DNA of 37,500 nucleotides from assembly GCA_905221605.1 (NCBI GenBank), contig CAJNDS010002507.1, forward strand, positions 1-37,500, read 5' to 3'. Made by a program: the position numbers and the translations under genes. Shown here one piece after another: positions 1-10,957 of this stretch. The stretch comes from Symbiodinium natans (lineage: Eukaryota; Sar; Dinophyceae; Suessiales; Symbiodiniaceae). A model generated the notes under the pieces. That model was not told the DNA's origin. It worked only from the letters and a program-made list of their open reading frames with translations, and made no database searches. Numbering within the stretch: the stretch's first letter is position 1; each line of letters begins with the position of its first letter.

Positions 1-270
1 ATACGATCCGTCCTGATGGGCGATTGCCAAATGTTGGAGACGTATCATTTTCGGCTCGTTCAAAGTATATACACACAGAACTCAAACATCTGGCAATAGC
101 AATAAGAAGCAACTTGGAAGCCCTTCAATTCAGACTTTTCAACTCCGAACGTTTTTTGATTTAGCTCCATGCTTCATGTTCGGTGTCTTTCTTTCGATGC
201 CCTTCACACTGCCGGTTTTTTTCTCCTCCTTCCTTGCAAGACCAACAAGCTGGAAATGAATCCGGCAGCT

Positions 271-1818
271 CTAGTGCGCGCTGTCGACCCTCTTTGAGAG
301 TCGCAGCTGCTCGAGTTCTTCTTGGATGGCGCGGCGCTCGATCTCGCCTCCGGTGTCCAAGACAGCCTGTCGCCAAGGTGGATGCAGGGTGGTTGGACAT
401 GCAAGATGCCGCTGGCACCTGAACCAAGAGGGTCGCATCTAAATTCACCTAAAGGCAAGCCCTGAGGAAAGCCCATCAAGGTTTGGAAGCTAAACAAACT
501 TGCAAGCTTGCAAGTCGGCTTTCGACTTCCGCAGGCTTCATGTTCGACCGCGTTTGCGCGTGTTCGTGCGCGTCAGCGGGCATGCGCCTGTGTGTTGGTG
601 CGTCTTCCCTTGCGATATGCATTTTACATATATATATCTCTCTATTTATTTATTTTTTTTATATACGTCTTGGTACGTCTTTGCTTACTATCTGCGGTTG
701 CTATGTTAGTGCGTCTTTGCTTCGTTACTTGCATTTGAACTGTCGGTTATGTCTTGCTTGTTGGCGGAAGTATGTTCTTGTTGGTAAAGCTTTGCTTGCT
801 ACACGGTTGTTTTGCTTGTTGACGCAGCTCGCTGTGCGGCTGTTTTGCTCCTTGGTGCATCTTCGCATACTGTATACACTATTTGCGGTTGTTTTGCTTA
901 TTGGTGCGTCTTCGCTTACTATGCATGCTTGTTTTGCTTGTTGGCGCGTCTTCCCGACACCGCTTACGAATTGTGGTTCTGCAACCTAGTTGTTTTCAAA
1001 ATATTTGGTTGTTCCTAAGTTCGGACAGTTCCACCCACTACATCCCCATACGCTCATGCTAAGAACCCGACAGAAAAGTTGGCAGTGTCAACGTGCTCTC
1101 ATACAGACCGCGATCTGGACCTCAAGAGCTGTTCGAAACACCGATTGGCAGAAGGAGGATGTGCGAACGGCATATTTTGAGCAGCATGCGCTCACGGAGG
1201 CCCGGGCCCGTGGAGCTTTACACGCGTTTGAAATAAACAACATATATGAGCACGCGCCCATACGGACTCGATCTGTAACCCAAGATCTCTGCGTAACCCT
1301 CACCCCCAAATATACTCCACAATGTGCATGTTGAGCAACACACGCTCATGAAAACCGCGATCCAGGTGCGCGGAGCTCTCCAAACACGTGCTCGAGATAA
1401 GGTTGCGTACCGACGTGTTCTCGTACAGACCGATCTACATCAAGTATACCCGAAAGGTTTCATGGAATCAATGGTGAGTCCCCCCTTTTATTGACAAAGA
1501 TCAATAGTGATGCCCCCCCACCTGCAGGGGGTTGGTCAAAATCTCCTGCATGTAATGTTTACTTTTCGTTGCTTCTTTCCTTCCTTCCTGCTTTCCTTCC
1601 ATTCTTCATTTCGTTTTTGTTCCCTCCGTGACAACTTTTTCATGTGAAAGTAAGGCTTCGCCACAAAATGTAGGGGAAAACCAGGCTTCTAGTGAAACAT
1701 GGAAAGAAAGGCAAAGACAAACTACAGCACAAAAGGCCCTCCCAGCAAAAGCCTGAGAAAAGCTGTGTCAGACACTTGCCTTTATGACCCATTTCTTCTT
1801 CTTGAGCCGCGCCACTTC
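271..1818 (-). CDS. Kinesin tail exons 6 and 7 (proposed 3' end)
   Basis: Exon 6 (1818-1780) has acceptor CTGCCAG|GAAG and donor AAG|GCAAGT, a strong GC donor. It reads EVARLKKKKWVIK. Exon 7 (366-271) begins after GCGACAG and reads a charged helix containing EIERRAIQEELEQLRLSKRV before a TAG at 273-271. Both are phase 0 and join to exon 5 at a GC donor (AAGCAG|GCAGC at 2089). The joined peptide runs as one uninterrupted amphipathic, coiled-coil-like stretch, which argues against chance. The intron between them (1779-367) is 1.4 kb. The phases and the helix are visible; membership in the kinesin transcript is inference. Confidence 0.6.
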
Positions 1819-4800
1819 CTGGCAGGAACGCGCGGCCTAACCCCCAAGCTATGACAGTATGGGACAAGCTCTTCTGCAAACAGGCAAGCAGCATTTCTCA
1901 GGGTCACAGCTTCCAGGACCAGCTGGGAGTGGAACTGCTCCTTAGGTATCGATGTGCTATGAGGTGCTCAGGATTAGGAAACGGAACAGGGTCTCCGGCA
2001 ATCCGCTTGCCCACGCCCGAGTCCTGGTTCGCATACAATTGCGGTCAGTTTGGATAACCCAATGGATGACTGGCACTCCAAAAGCTGCCTGCTTGGGCGT
2101 CTCTGCCTCTTCTGACCCGCCGTCTGCAGGCTTTTCCTCGAGCTCCAGTGCCTGGTAGAACACCTGGCACAGATTGGCAAAGCACTGTCTTCTGACGGGG
2201 AAATGCAGACATGACGATGCAAGAGCCATGGCCCGACCGAACTTTTCACAAGCACGTGCTTCTTTGTAGTGTGCATGGCCAAAAGTGTCAAGGCTCCGGG
2301 GCAGTGCGTTGGCTGCAGAAGCCGACGAGGCCTCAAGGCGCTGCTGCAGCTGGGCATTTTCGCTGGCCAGCCGCTTCAGCTGCTCGGACATGTCCCCCGA
2401 ATCTCTCTCAGAAGTATCCTGGCATTGCATGGGTCCAGGTCAAACCCTGGGTTTGACATTGAATCAAAAGGTGACATTGAGCTACTTTGGAGTTCATGCA
2501 GCACCAAAAGATTGCGATACTGCAGGAAACCTGCTACAAGCAAAATGCTATGCGGTTTTGTATGTCTGTGAATTCTGTCTTTGCCTTAGTCAGCCTTAGT
2601 TGACACAGAAAGACAGATCAACCGCACAGAGATGTGCGGAGCCGGGGGTACCTGAGGATGTTCCTGAGGATCTTCCTGAGGCTGCTCCTGAGGATCCTGA
2701 GGAAGTGCGAGGAATTCCTGGAGCTTCTGCTCCGCAGCCAGGAGCTCCTGGATGCGCTGCTTCGGCATCTCCTTTAGAAGGAACGGCGGCCAAAGGTCTG
2801 CGTTTGCGAAACGGATCGATATGCAAAGGTGAGCAGCAGAGTTGCTCCTCGAAGCCTTCGCTTGGTTTCTCAAAGTTGCCTTCCTCGTTGGCTGCTCCTG
2901 TCCGGCAGGCATTTCAGACTTCGGGGATGTTAGTCACATGTAGTCACCCTTGCCTCAGTTGGCCAGATTTGTAGGGCTTGAGCCCTCCAGGATTTCTTTA
3001 CAAGCTCTGTGGTAAGAGCTTCGGGTGTCGTTTGGGGTACCATCCAAGGATTTGTTTCAACTGCTCTCCAAGTGCTATTGCGTGGACGTGGGATCAGGGC
3101 GCGGGGGGCGATAGTGGAGGTCTAGAGGCTAAGCATCGCAGGTTTTGGGATTGTCGTATGCGCTTCTGGCCTATGATGCTCCAAATTCTCCAAGATGCCC
3201 TGGGCTGCCCTAGGCCACTACATTCACTACACCCGAAACTCCATGAAGGGGCAACTAAGCTCGGGATCGCACAAAGGTCCTAAAGCCTTCACGAAGCCCT
3301 CGGCTAGGAAGCCCGAAATCCACAAAGTTTCTGCAACTCCAGACTTCTCAAGACCCCAAACACTCCCCAAAGCTCTCTCAAAGCAGACCCATCCCCTAAA
3401 GTTCAAGTTTTATGATGTTGATGTGAAGCTCTGGCATGTGGGGGGGGGGGGGGGGTGCTGGCAGAACTAGGAAAGTGCATCATGCAGAATTCGCCCATCC
3501 AGCTAAAAATGCTTCCTGCTATACCATAAGGCGACAGGAGCTCTAGGTTTCACACCAATCGTCCTTCTGAGCCACGGCTTCTTCTAGCCACCTGGCATCA
3601 CATCCCCTTGCTCTCGAATTCGTGGAGGACTTGTCCACAAATGTCGGGCCATGCGGCAACAGTTCCGGGCACCACATGTGAAAGGACAGCAGGCAAAAGG
3701 CCTGCAGGACCTAGACACATATCGGAAAACTGCGTGTCCAACACCACCATATAAGCAATCCAGACAGATCCCGAAGCGCCAAGACGACGGAAAGCCGAGG
3801 TGGTCAGAGTAAAGGCCCTTGCCTCCTCCGACCCGGACTCAGAATCTTTGCCATCTACCGCATTGACCTCGCAACGAACGAGAATCGAAATACATGCTTT
3901 CGCAGAATAAGTGACCCAACAGTCAAGAGCAACGTTGCCGTTCACAATTGTCCATTGAGCTCATGCCCGTTGCAGCCTGCATCTGCGATCGGAACTTGCG
4001 AGGCAATGGTGGCATCGGAGCCGCGTCTCCCGAAGCAAAAGCACGAAAAGCACCCCTGCAGTCCCCGCATCGGCATGTCCCGCTTTGCTGATAGCAAAAG
4101 GACACGCATGGAGAGATTCTACACAGACATGAGCGAGGGCGTGTCAATGCCATGAGCCACCTCTTAGAGCTTCTGGTGCCACGGGGGGCAACGAGGCAGG
4201 CCTCGCATCATCTGGCACTGCGCTGGAACTGGTGCATGCAATTTCCCTGGACTGCTGTGTCTGCGTGGCCTCTGCTTGCTGCGAAATTGGTCCTTCCCCT
4301 TGCTCTTCTGGCAGGGTGCAGGGCCGTCATACCCACGGATCATCGCCTCAGCATGCACTGACAAACCCGCACCCTTCCTGAATGAAAGATGTGTGAGTGA
4401 TTGTTGGTGTCCCTGAGGACATCGCATCAACTGCCGCGAAGAGCTCCCCACCCTCTGTCCTCAGGGCTTCTAGCACAACGCAACTCAGAGTGTGAGTTGC
4501 TGGATGCCGCGGGCATTCCAACATGCATGACAAAAACAGGCCTCCTCGCGAAGAACGGCCAGTCAGAGCTCCTCGGTGACTTCTGAACTGCGCCTGCAAG
4601 TTTACAAGCTGTTTCTGAAAATGCAAAGACGAAAAATTTCGGCGAGCGCGGCATGGCATCCCACCTGCCTTGAACAAAGCGGTTAAGAGTTTTGGCAGGA
4701 CCGTAGCGGTCTGCAAGGCGACGGTGCGAAGGAACAGGTGCAGCTGGAGGGGCGGCTTGAAAGGAAGACGTTCCCGAAGTAGCATCTGCTTCCCGGCAGG

Positions 4801-7140
4801 GCTCCGCGTCTCCGACGCTCCAGCTTGTGGACGTGGTGGTGGTGGATGTTGTTTTCTCGACCCTCTCGACCCTGTCAGTTTTGCTATCCATCCGCTTGGG
4901 AACTTCCTTTGGAGGGTTTGGACCAAGACTCGTTGGGCGCCTCGGCGTTTTAGCAGGCCTGGGCTTGACAGCCTTGGCCTTAGCACCACTCGCAGCAGTC
5001 GCTGCTGCGAGCTCCTCCTGGAGCAGATCCTCTGGCAGCTCTTGGAGTCCCATCGCTCGGAGCAAGTACCGGTGTGCTGCTCCGAGCTTGGCTTGCAGCT
5101 GCTGGATGGCGCGATCCTTTGGGTCAATATTGACCTGAGGCTGGTTCTTGATGCTCGCAGCTTGCGACGCGTACTGCAGAGTGCTCAGGTTTTCGTCATC
5201 ATGCCTGTCAGTCGCTGCCAGACATGCAAACATAATCAAATAGCTACTTCCACCCAAGCTGTTCTGTAGCAGCGATGTCAGCTTGGATTCTCGATAGGGC
5301 ACGTGGCCGCTGGCGTCGTTTCCCTTGCTGTCCTTCTTGCTGAGTGCTGTGATCACTCGTCGCAGAACGAATAGTGATTGATTGACGTTGACCGCCTCCT
5401 GGAAGCGCGTGCTGCTCTTGCCGCTCGTGCTGGCGACCGTGCTCACTGTGCGCTCAGAGCCAGCCAGGTCAACCAAAGATAGCTGCGAAACTACCTGCAT
5501 GAAATATTGGATTTATTGAACACCCTAAGGGGCACCCTCAACAGCACATCGCAGTCCCCTTCAAGGCTACAATTCCACAGGACAAACCACGTCATCCCCT
5601 TTTGGACACGAAGCCTCCCGAAATGGCTCAGGGGTGCCATCATCCCCGGGCATGCCCTCCCTCCTGAGCAACGTCAAGACCAACACAGTGTGCGATCTGG
5701 ATGATGCGACGTTCATGGCAGTAGATGCCACATGCTTGTTGGCGATGCCAGCCTGGTAGTATTGAAGCGCCTCGTCAGCGGAGTTGCACTCGTTCTGAAA
5801 CAAGTTTTCCACAAAAAAATGCCGCTTCAGCGCATCCCAGCGCATTCGAAGTCCAGAAAAATCCTCGCCACGTCCGCCGGCTTCCCGCTGTGAGACGCTC
5901 AGGGATGGGTTCAACAAGTCAAAGACCTTCTCATTGTAAATCTGAAGAAAGGATACACGAACCACACAAGCGTTTGCTCCAAGGGCTTCCTTTGCCCGAA
6001 TGGCTTCGACCCGGTCGAACAATGCCATCACAGCCCGCGGCACCATGCCTAGCTGCTCTGGTGGCGTTGACCTGGCCTGACAGAGAAGTGAGGGCCCTTC
6101 GTAGAGCAGTCCCAGTAGAATCTCGAGATTCTGGATTTCCCTCAGACTTGCTGCCGCGTTTGGATATTTACTCCTTTCGGGTTGGCTTGTGGCTCCTGTT
6201 AGCCCCCCTTTTTCGTACCCAAAGATCGGTTCTTGTGGCTCTTTTCTTCCGCGATTTCGACTTGCACCTCCGCTCATTCCAAGGCAAGGCTGTTGAGGTT
6301 GCAAAGTCCACAGGTTTCGTCTTCTTCTCATACCGAATTTCTAAAGCGTTCTCAGCCAAACCTAAACCTGAAACCATTAAACCCTTCGCCTTCGAAACAA
6401 CACATGCAAACACAAAATGACAAACTTGACCGTTGCACGAACCCTGCACGCTTTAATTAATATGCATGTACAAGACTTGGCACAAGCCCAATCCCAAGTA
6501 CATGTTGTAACTAGTTCAAATAATCTGTATACGACAATCATAACAACCATGCGCAGACCTTGCGCCGAGCCTTGACACGTGGGCGTGCAGCGGAGATCGA
6601 AGGGGCAGCGCTGCCATTGTGGTGTTCGTACAGGTAGCCCTCCATGGTATGAGTTTTCCCAGTGCCTGTCTGGCCGTAAGCAAAAACAGTGGCATGAAAG
6701 CCCAGCGCAACTTTGTTGACGACGGCCTCAATGCCTGACATGTCCCATGCTTCCTGCTGCGTGCAATCAGGGCTGATGACTGCGTTGAAGCGAAAGTGAC
6801 GGGTCCGGCCATCCTCCTTCAGAGAGATGCTGCTGTCATTGCCTTCCTTGTCGCCCTGAATGAGATTCATCGCGCTGGGACCATAACCTTCAGATCTCTC
6901 CCATGGCAGGAGGGGCCTCAGGCGCACGCAAACCTGCACTGCTGGCACGGGCTGGTCAAGAGATTCCAGCCTGGCAAGGCTGTCTGCCCTCGTTGCCGGC
7001 GGGTCGGACTCGCTATTCCTTCCTTCTGCTCCTTCTGCTCCTTCTGCTCCTTCTGCCCCTACCTCTACTAAGCAGACGTCTTCGACGTCTGCATCTTTGG
7101 ACGTAGGTTGCGCCATGTCTGCGGCACTGTCGCCTTCCAT
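271..7140 (-). CDS. Kinesin-like motor protein, seven exons
   Basis: This is an N-terminal-motor kinesin, an ATP-driven microtubule motor acting in the cytoplasm or cytoskeleton. Exons read 7140-6559, 6076-5591, 5494-4665, 2847-2652, 2418-2089, 1818-1780 and 366-271, giving about 852 residues; all phases agree. The motor spans residues 65-470: strand VQVCVRLRP (68-76), P-loop GQTGTGKT (156-163), switch I NVASSRSH (316-323), switch II LVDLAGSER (363-371) and the later HVPYRESKLT helix. A neck-like DPKDRAIQQLQ follows. The tail has a Pro/Gln/Glu repeat (exon 4) and a coiled coil beginning SEQLKRLASENAQLQ (exon 5). The chosen ATG at 7140 follows an AG 26 bases upstream; the frame stays open further upstream without another ATG. 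An (AEG)4 repeat sits at residues 29-40. I do not assign a kinesin class. The motor is certain; the 3' end is less so, because exon 5 read through would instead stop at 1957. Confidence 0.88.
690..960. repeat. Degenerate minisatellite inside kinesin intron 6
   Basis: Variants of TTTTGCTTGTTGGTGCGTCTTC recur about every 40-70 bases in a T- and G-rich stretch, preceded by a TATATA/TTTATTTATT run at 629-660. The open frames here are low complexity (Cys, Leu, Val) and are not taken as genes. The rest of the intron (967-1779) shows no exon I can support, only a C/T-rich stretch near 1560-1625. Confidence 0.55.
2653..2712 (-). repeat. CCTGAGGAT-type repeat within kinesin exon 4
   Basis: Short 9- to 12-base units of the form CTCAGGA(A/T)CCTC, read on the minus strand, encode alternating Pro-Gln-Glu-Asp (residues about 680-698). 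The array runs directly into the exon 4 donor CAG|GTACC at 2652, so its copy number changes protein length without changing frame. Confidence 0.6.
2848..4664 (-). other. Kinesin intron 3 (1.8 kb)
   Basis: Donor is GGCAG|GTGGG at 4664 and acceptor CTTCGAG|GAGC at 2848, joining phase 2 to a one-base start. It contains a run of about 15 G at 3441-3455 and an open frame at 3598-3957 described separately. Nothing else in it is supported. A small exon inside this intron cannot be excluded. Confidence 0.5.
3598..3957 (-). CDS. Unrecognised open frame inside kinesin intron 3
   Basis: About 119 codons are open on the minus strand from just after a TGA (near 3958) to a TGA at 3600-3598. There is no convincing ATG at the front. 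The product has mixed composition with segments such as SGSEEARAFTLTTSAFRRL and no low-complexity bias. Its start phase does not fit kinesin exon 3, so it is not obviously a missed kinesin exon. It could be an exon of a nested gene, an alternative exon, or chance. I recognise no family. Confidence 0.25.
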   Translation of the reverse strand, partial: QWTIVNGNVALDCWVTYSAKACISILVRCEVNAVDGKDSESGSEEARAFTLTTSAFRRLGASGSVWIAYMVVLDTQFSDMCLGPAGLLPAVLSHVVPGTVAAWPDICGQVLHEFESKGM

Positions 7141-7165
7141 GTATTTGGAGACGAGGTTGAGATCC

Positions 7166-7172
7166 TCTGCAG
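7166..7172 (-). promoter_or_regulatory. Candidate spliced-leader acceptor of the kinesin gene
   Basis: On the minus strand, CATCCCCCTGCAG ends at 7167, 26 bases before the chosen ATG. A pyrimidine run plus CAG just upstream of a start is what a trans-splice acceptor in a dinoflagellate would look like. The site itself is seen; its use is inferred. Confidence 0.3.
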
Positions 7173-7496
7173 GGGGATGATGGTGGCTCAAGCATGGCCT
7201 CAGTCATGAAGAGTTGTGGTTCACACAGTGTTCAGACTTCCCTTCTACATGTCCAGCATAAGATAGAGCGCTTAAAATGAAGTTGAACAACAAAAGCAGC
7301 TCGCTGCAATTGGGAAGCAAGCTTTGGGCAGTTGCTGATGGGCTCGGGTGTCTGGGGCTGTTGATGCCGGCAGTGCTGGCTTCTTGCCATAAAGGCGCGG
7401 TCTTCGCGCCCTGTCCAGCACTACACAGAAGACATTCGCTAGTTGCACCACGGACTCAAAACAACAGCCACCACAACCACAATTTCAATGCTGCGA

Positions 7497-7735
7497 CGAC
7501 TACTAACTACTACACTCTACTAACTACTACCTACTAACTACTACCTACTACCTACTACCTACTACCTACTACCTACTACGTACTACGTACTACCTACTAC
7601 CCATTGCCCACTGCCCACTACCACTGCCACTGCCACTGCCACTGCCACTGCCACTGCCACTACCACCACCACCACTGCTACTACCACTACCACTACCACT
7701 ACAGCGACGACTTCTACTACAACTGCGACTACGAC
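7497..7735. repeat. Compound CTACTA/CTACC and CCACTGC microsatellite
   Basis: TACTAACTAC and CTACCTACTAC units (7497-7598) pass into about ten CCACTG units (7611-7660), then CCACTA units and a decayed CGACTAC edge. It lies between the kinesin and the next gene. His/Tyr- or Ser/Gly-rich frames across it are artefacts of the repeat. The rest of the 7173-8752 intergenic stretch holds nothing I can support. Confidence 0.85.
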
Positions 7736-8752
7736 GACTCCGCGACCTGCTCGCACCCAGGGTCTTGTGGAGAATCCTCAGGGGTCCCAGTGACCATGCC
7801 AGATATCCCAATGCCGTAGCTCGCAGAGTACTTCCAAAACGTCAAATCCTAGGAGCTCGTCAAACGTTGGTTACTTGGGGGTATGCGAGTCTTTCACTTT
7901 ACAAGGCATCCTGGTATTGAGCACTGTAAACCTACAGGGAGTAAACGTTGTAAGGTTTCAGGCCCGAAGCTGGTTGCTCCCTGCACGCTGCCCGGCCTCC
8001 GGCATTGAATGGGGCTGGAAGGAAGCCAGGGAAGGCTTCCGCCCCTTTTGAACAAAAAGGTTACGGGCACAAGGCACTCGAGGCTGTGGACTTCGCAGCA
8101 GACTCGACAGAAGGGGCCTGCGATTTACGTGCCTTTTTGTCTCCATCCATCAGCGTCTTGATATGCAGCAAGGGTTGCCAATACCATTGAATGGCTACTT
8201 GCCAGGGCCCTATCATCTTAACCAATCCTGAGTGCCAGCACATATCAGTAAGTATAACCGAAACTCATTCGGCTACAGCAGGTGGAAATGTGTTGCAACA
8301 CACGAGTTGCAAAATATCAGGCGATTTCAATCCTACATGGAATTCTGCAGCATTTTGAGGTATGATGGGCGGTCGAATGCAAGATACTGCCAGAAAACGA
8401 TATACAAACTTTAAATAATCTGCAAGAAGCAGTTGGCTTAATTATGTGACGAGGCGGAGGTTTAAATTTTGCAGGTGCGCCTGCGGGCAGGCTGCCGTTG
8501 TGCAGGCCCAAGGCTTCACTCAAGTCTTGAGCAGCACCTTCTGAGCATGCTATGCTAACAAGCCTCACTGCCCATGTGTCAGGGTGCGAGTCTCCTGGCA
8601 GTTCTGCACCATCAAGCTATCCCTTGCATGCCGCCCTCCCCTCCCACCCCAACACACATAAAACACATACTTTTCTGGCTTTAAAGCAGTCGCAGCAAAA
8701 AGTCGGGTTCGGCACGAGCCTGTCTAGATGAAGCCTGAATGCTTCCTGTACC

Positions 8753-9952
8753 TCAGTCGATGACCTCTTCCTCTTCCTCCTTCTTCTGCTCTGCTTTCGG
8801 CTTCTCGAACATGTTGCGTCGCATCTCCACCAGAGACTTCTTGGCAGGCTTGTCTTCTGAGCCCTCCGCTTCTGGGCCCTTGGTGGGCGTGTACCCGCCC
8901 GACGGCGCAGGGCTAGAGCTGGGCGACGGCGCTGCATAACCACCTGACGAGGAGGCCGCAGCTGTGGGCGCAGGCGCAGTGGATGATGCGGCCGGGGTCG
9001 AGTCCGCGCTGGCGCCGACGGGCGCAACTGCAGGGGTGGCAGCTGTGGAAGGCGCTGAGCCGGAGGTTGGGGCCGCGGCAGGCTGTTCGGGCTTGTCATT
9101 GGCCCAGAAGTCCTCAAGCAAGGGCGCTGCCACACCCTTTGCTCCACTCACCACAGTCGTGGCTGTGCTGCCGACAAGGTCAACAGCATCCAAGGCGGCA
9201 TCTTTGAAAGTAGCTACGGCCCCCTTCTCACGGAAATCCTGCACGGTGCTGTGGATCTCGCTCTTCACACCATCAACCAACTGCCTAACGCTGCCTCTTT
9301 GCTGCGCTGGTTGATCACCAGCCTGACCAGCCTGTTCTGGCTTAGGTTCCACATCTATTAAAGAGATGGCTCCATCCACTGCCTTCCCGGCTGTGCTGCC
9401 AACAAGATCCACGGCCTTTCCAGCAGTACTCCCGACAATGTCGACCGCATCGCGTGCCGCATCCTTGAGCGCACCTACAGCGCCCTTTTCTCTGAAATCC
9501 TGGACTGTGTGGGTGAACTCCTGCCGAATGCTGGCTAACAGCCCTGCATCTGCTGAATCAGCAGCTCCTTCGGCTCCTTCGGCTGCCTCACTGGTTGGGT
9601 GCACTGGGACCAGCACGGTCTCATCGATTCCATCCACCTTCACCTGAGCGCGAGGGGGCTGTGACACGCCATCCACCTGCAAGACCGTGGCCTGCATCAC
9701 GCGACCATCGCTGAATTGCAAAGGTGCCGTGGCCCCGCGTGGAGGCACTCCATCGTAGCGAAGCACAGCCGTGGCGTTGCCATCCCCATCCACAAGAGAT
9801 CTCACGTTGCCCACGAGCCAAGAGCCAGCATCTGTGGCCATGTCTCGGGCATCCAGAGCTGCATCCCGCAGGGCACCAATGGCACCCTTCTGACGGAACT
9901 CGTCCACGGTTCCCATGACTTCAGACCGAAGCGTGTTCCAAAGACCAGCCAT
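8753..9952 (-). CDS. Intronless Ala-rich protein with three helical repeats
   Basis: The frame gives 399 residues from the ATG at 9952 to a TGA at 8755-8753, with no intron. Three copies of an amphipathic unit of the form TVxDFREKGAVxALKDAA occur at about residues 14-33, 149-167 and 236-254. Copies two and three are followed by VGSTA-type segments, doubled in copy two (173-192). Between copies one and two is a compact region (62-116) that may fold as a small beta domain. A Pro/Ala/Ser/Gly linker (290-365) leads to a basic-then-acidic tail ending EEEEEVID. There are no Cys-rich, membrane or catalytic motifs. The helical repeat recalls LEA- or apolipoprotein-like amphipathic proteins, but I cannot assign a family. 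Upstream of the ATG the frame stays open for 44 codons through a 9-base repeat, without another ATG. Confidence 0.8.
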   Translation of the reverse strand: MAGLWNTLRSEVMGTVDEFRQKGAIGALRDAALDARDMATDAGSWLVGNVRSLVDGDGNATAVLRYDGVPPRGATAPLQFSDGRVMQATVLQVDGVSQPPRAQVKVDGIDETVLVPVHPTSEAAEGAEGAADSADAGLLASIRQEFTHTVQDFREKGAVGALKDAARDAVDIVGSTAGKAVDLVGSTAGKAVDGAISLIDVEPKPEQAGQAGDQPAQQRGSVRQLVDGVKSEIHSTVQDFREKGAVATFKDAALDAVDLVGSTATTVVSGAKGVAAPLLEDFWANDKPEQPAAAPTSGSAPSTAATPAVAPVGASADSTPAASSTAPAPTAAASSSGGYAAPSPSSSPAPSGGYTPTKGPEAEGSEDKPAKKSLVEMRRNMFEKPKAEQKKEEEEEVID

Positions 9953-9990
9953 TGCAAGGATGGCAAGGATGGCAAGGATGGCAAGGGAAG
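9952..9990. repeat. GGATGGCAA tandem repeat at the gene start
   Basis: About four copies of the 9-mer GGATGGCAA lie at and just upstream of the ATG of the repeat-protein gene. In that gene's frame they would encode a hydrophobic LAI repeat, which would resemble a signal peptide if an upstream start existed. Confidence 0.8.
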
Positions 9991-10957
9991 CCCCCACAAC
10001 AGCTTTATCGCTTTGCAGAGAGGAAGGCCAATAAGGACCAATACAAAAATGCTTCGAAGCTTGGCCCGGATGGCACTCAACCAATCATTACTGAATCATC
10101 ACACGCATTACTCTTCAGCATGATCAGTATTCTCTGTAGGCTCCTCAATTCCATTGTTACTCCTTGCCGTTCCATTCTGCATGGTGCGTCACTTGCCTTC
10201 TGCACCCTCACCCGTCCTCGTAGAAGTAAACATGCAGCAGCCTCAAGCTGCCAGTTCAGACCAAGGGTAAAACCTGACGGCCAGTGGCGAGTCTGGGAAG
10301 CATGCGATCTTACGCCATTCCCACACATGTCCATTCCCTCTTTATGATAAACACTGTTCAATGCTGCGCACGATGTTACCGAAGTCTCTGTGTCCTGGCT
10401 GACGAAAGTTCTCGCGATTATAGCGGCACTGTCACTCTGTGTGTACAGTGCAAAGTTCGAGTCGCTTGGTTCACAGCCAGCAATGTATGAGTCCCACCTA
10501 GGACTAGATTTGACACACACGACAGCTGGCCTCGAGGTTGGCGGCTGTCCTGGACTGCTCACGCTGTGAAGGAGGAAAGGTGTACGGGCACTGTCACCTG
10601 CACAACCCCACCACAGCAAAATCAACTAGACACACCAGCCAAAGCAAAAGGTGGGTTGCTCAAGCGGCATCGCATCACGCTGCGTAACTGCCGTTAAACC
10701 GTTAAGAATCTGTCTGGTCCTTTCTGGCTTTTCGAGAGAATACATGCTTGAACCTCGGCCAAGGGACATCAAGAGACCAATTGTCCAGGTAAGTCCAGAT
10801 GAAACATCAGCGCATGTGGCGGCACAATGGCTTGCGTTCTGGAAGTCCGCACCAGAGGCACCATCACTGATCACGAGTGACGAGCCTGTCCAGGCAACCA
10901 CTTCTCCGCCGCGTACTTCAGGATGCAGTCCGCGGGCACAAGCTATGAAGGCAATCT
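9991..10957. other. Intergenic stretch without a supported gene
   Basis: Frames of 130-180 codons exist on both strands, but none has recognisable motifs and they overlap each other. I see no tandem repeat here. It probably holds the 5' flank of the repeat-protein gene and the 3' flank of the next gene. Confidence 0.4.

Noticed and set aside
1957-2088. Read-through end of kinesin exon 5 to the TAG at 1957
   Set aside because: The read-through peptide loses the coiled-coil character, while splicing at 2088 to exons 6 and 7 continues it. Kept only as the alternative end.
7166-7207. TGGCTCAAG near 7184 as a relic dinoflagellate spliced leader
   Set aside because: Only nine bases match the end of the spliced leader and it lies on the plus strand, opposite to the kinesin gene.
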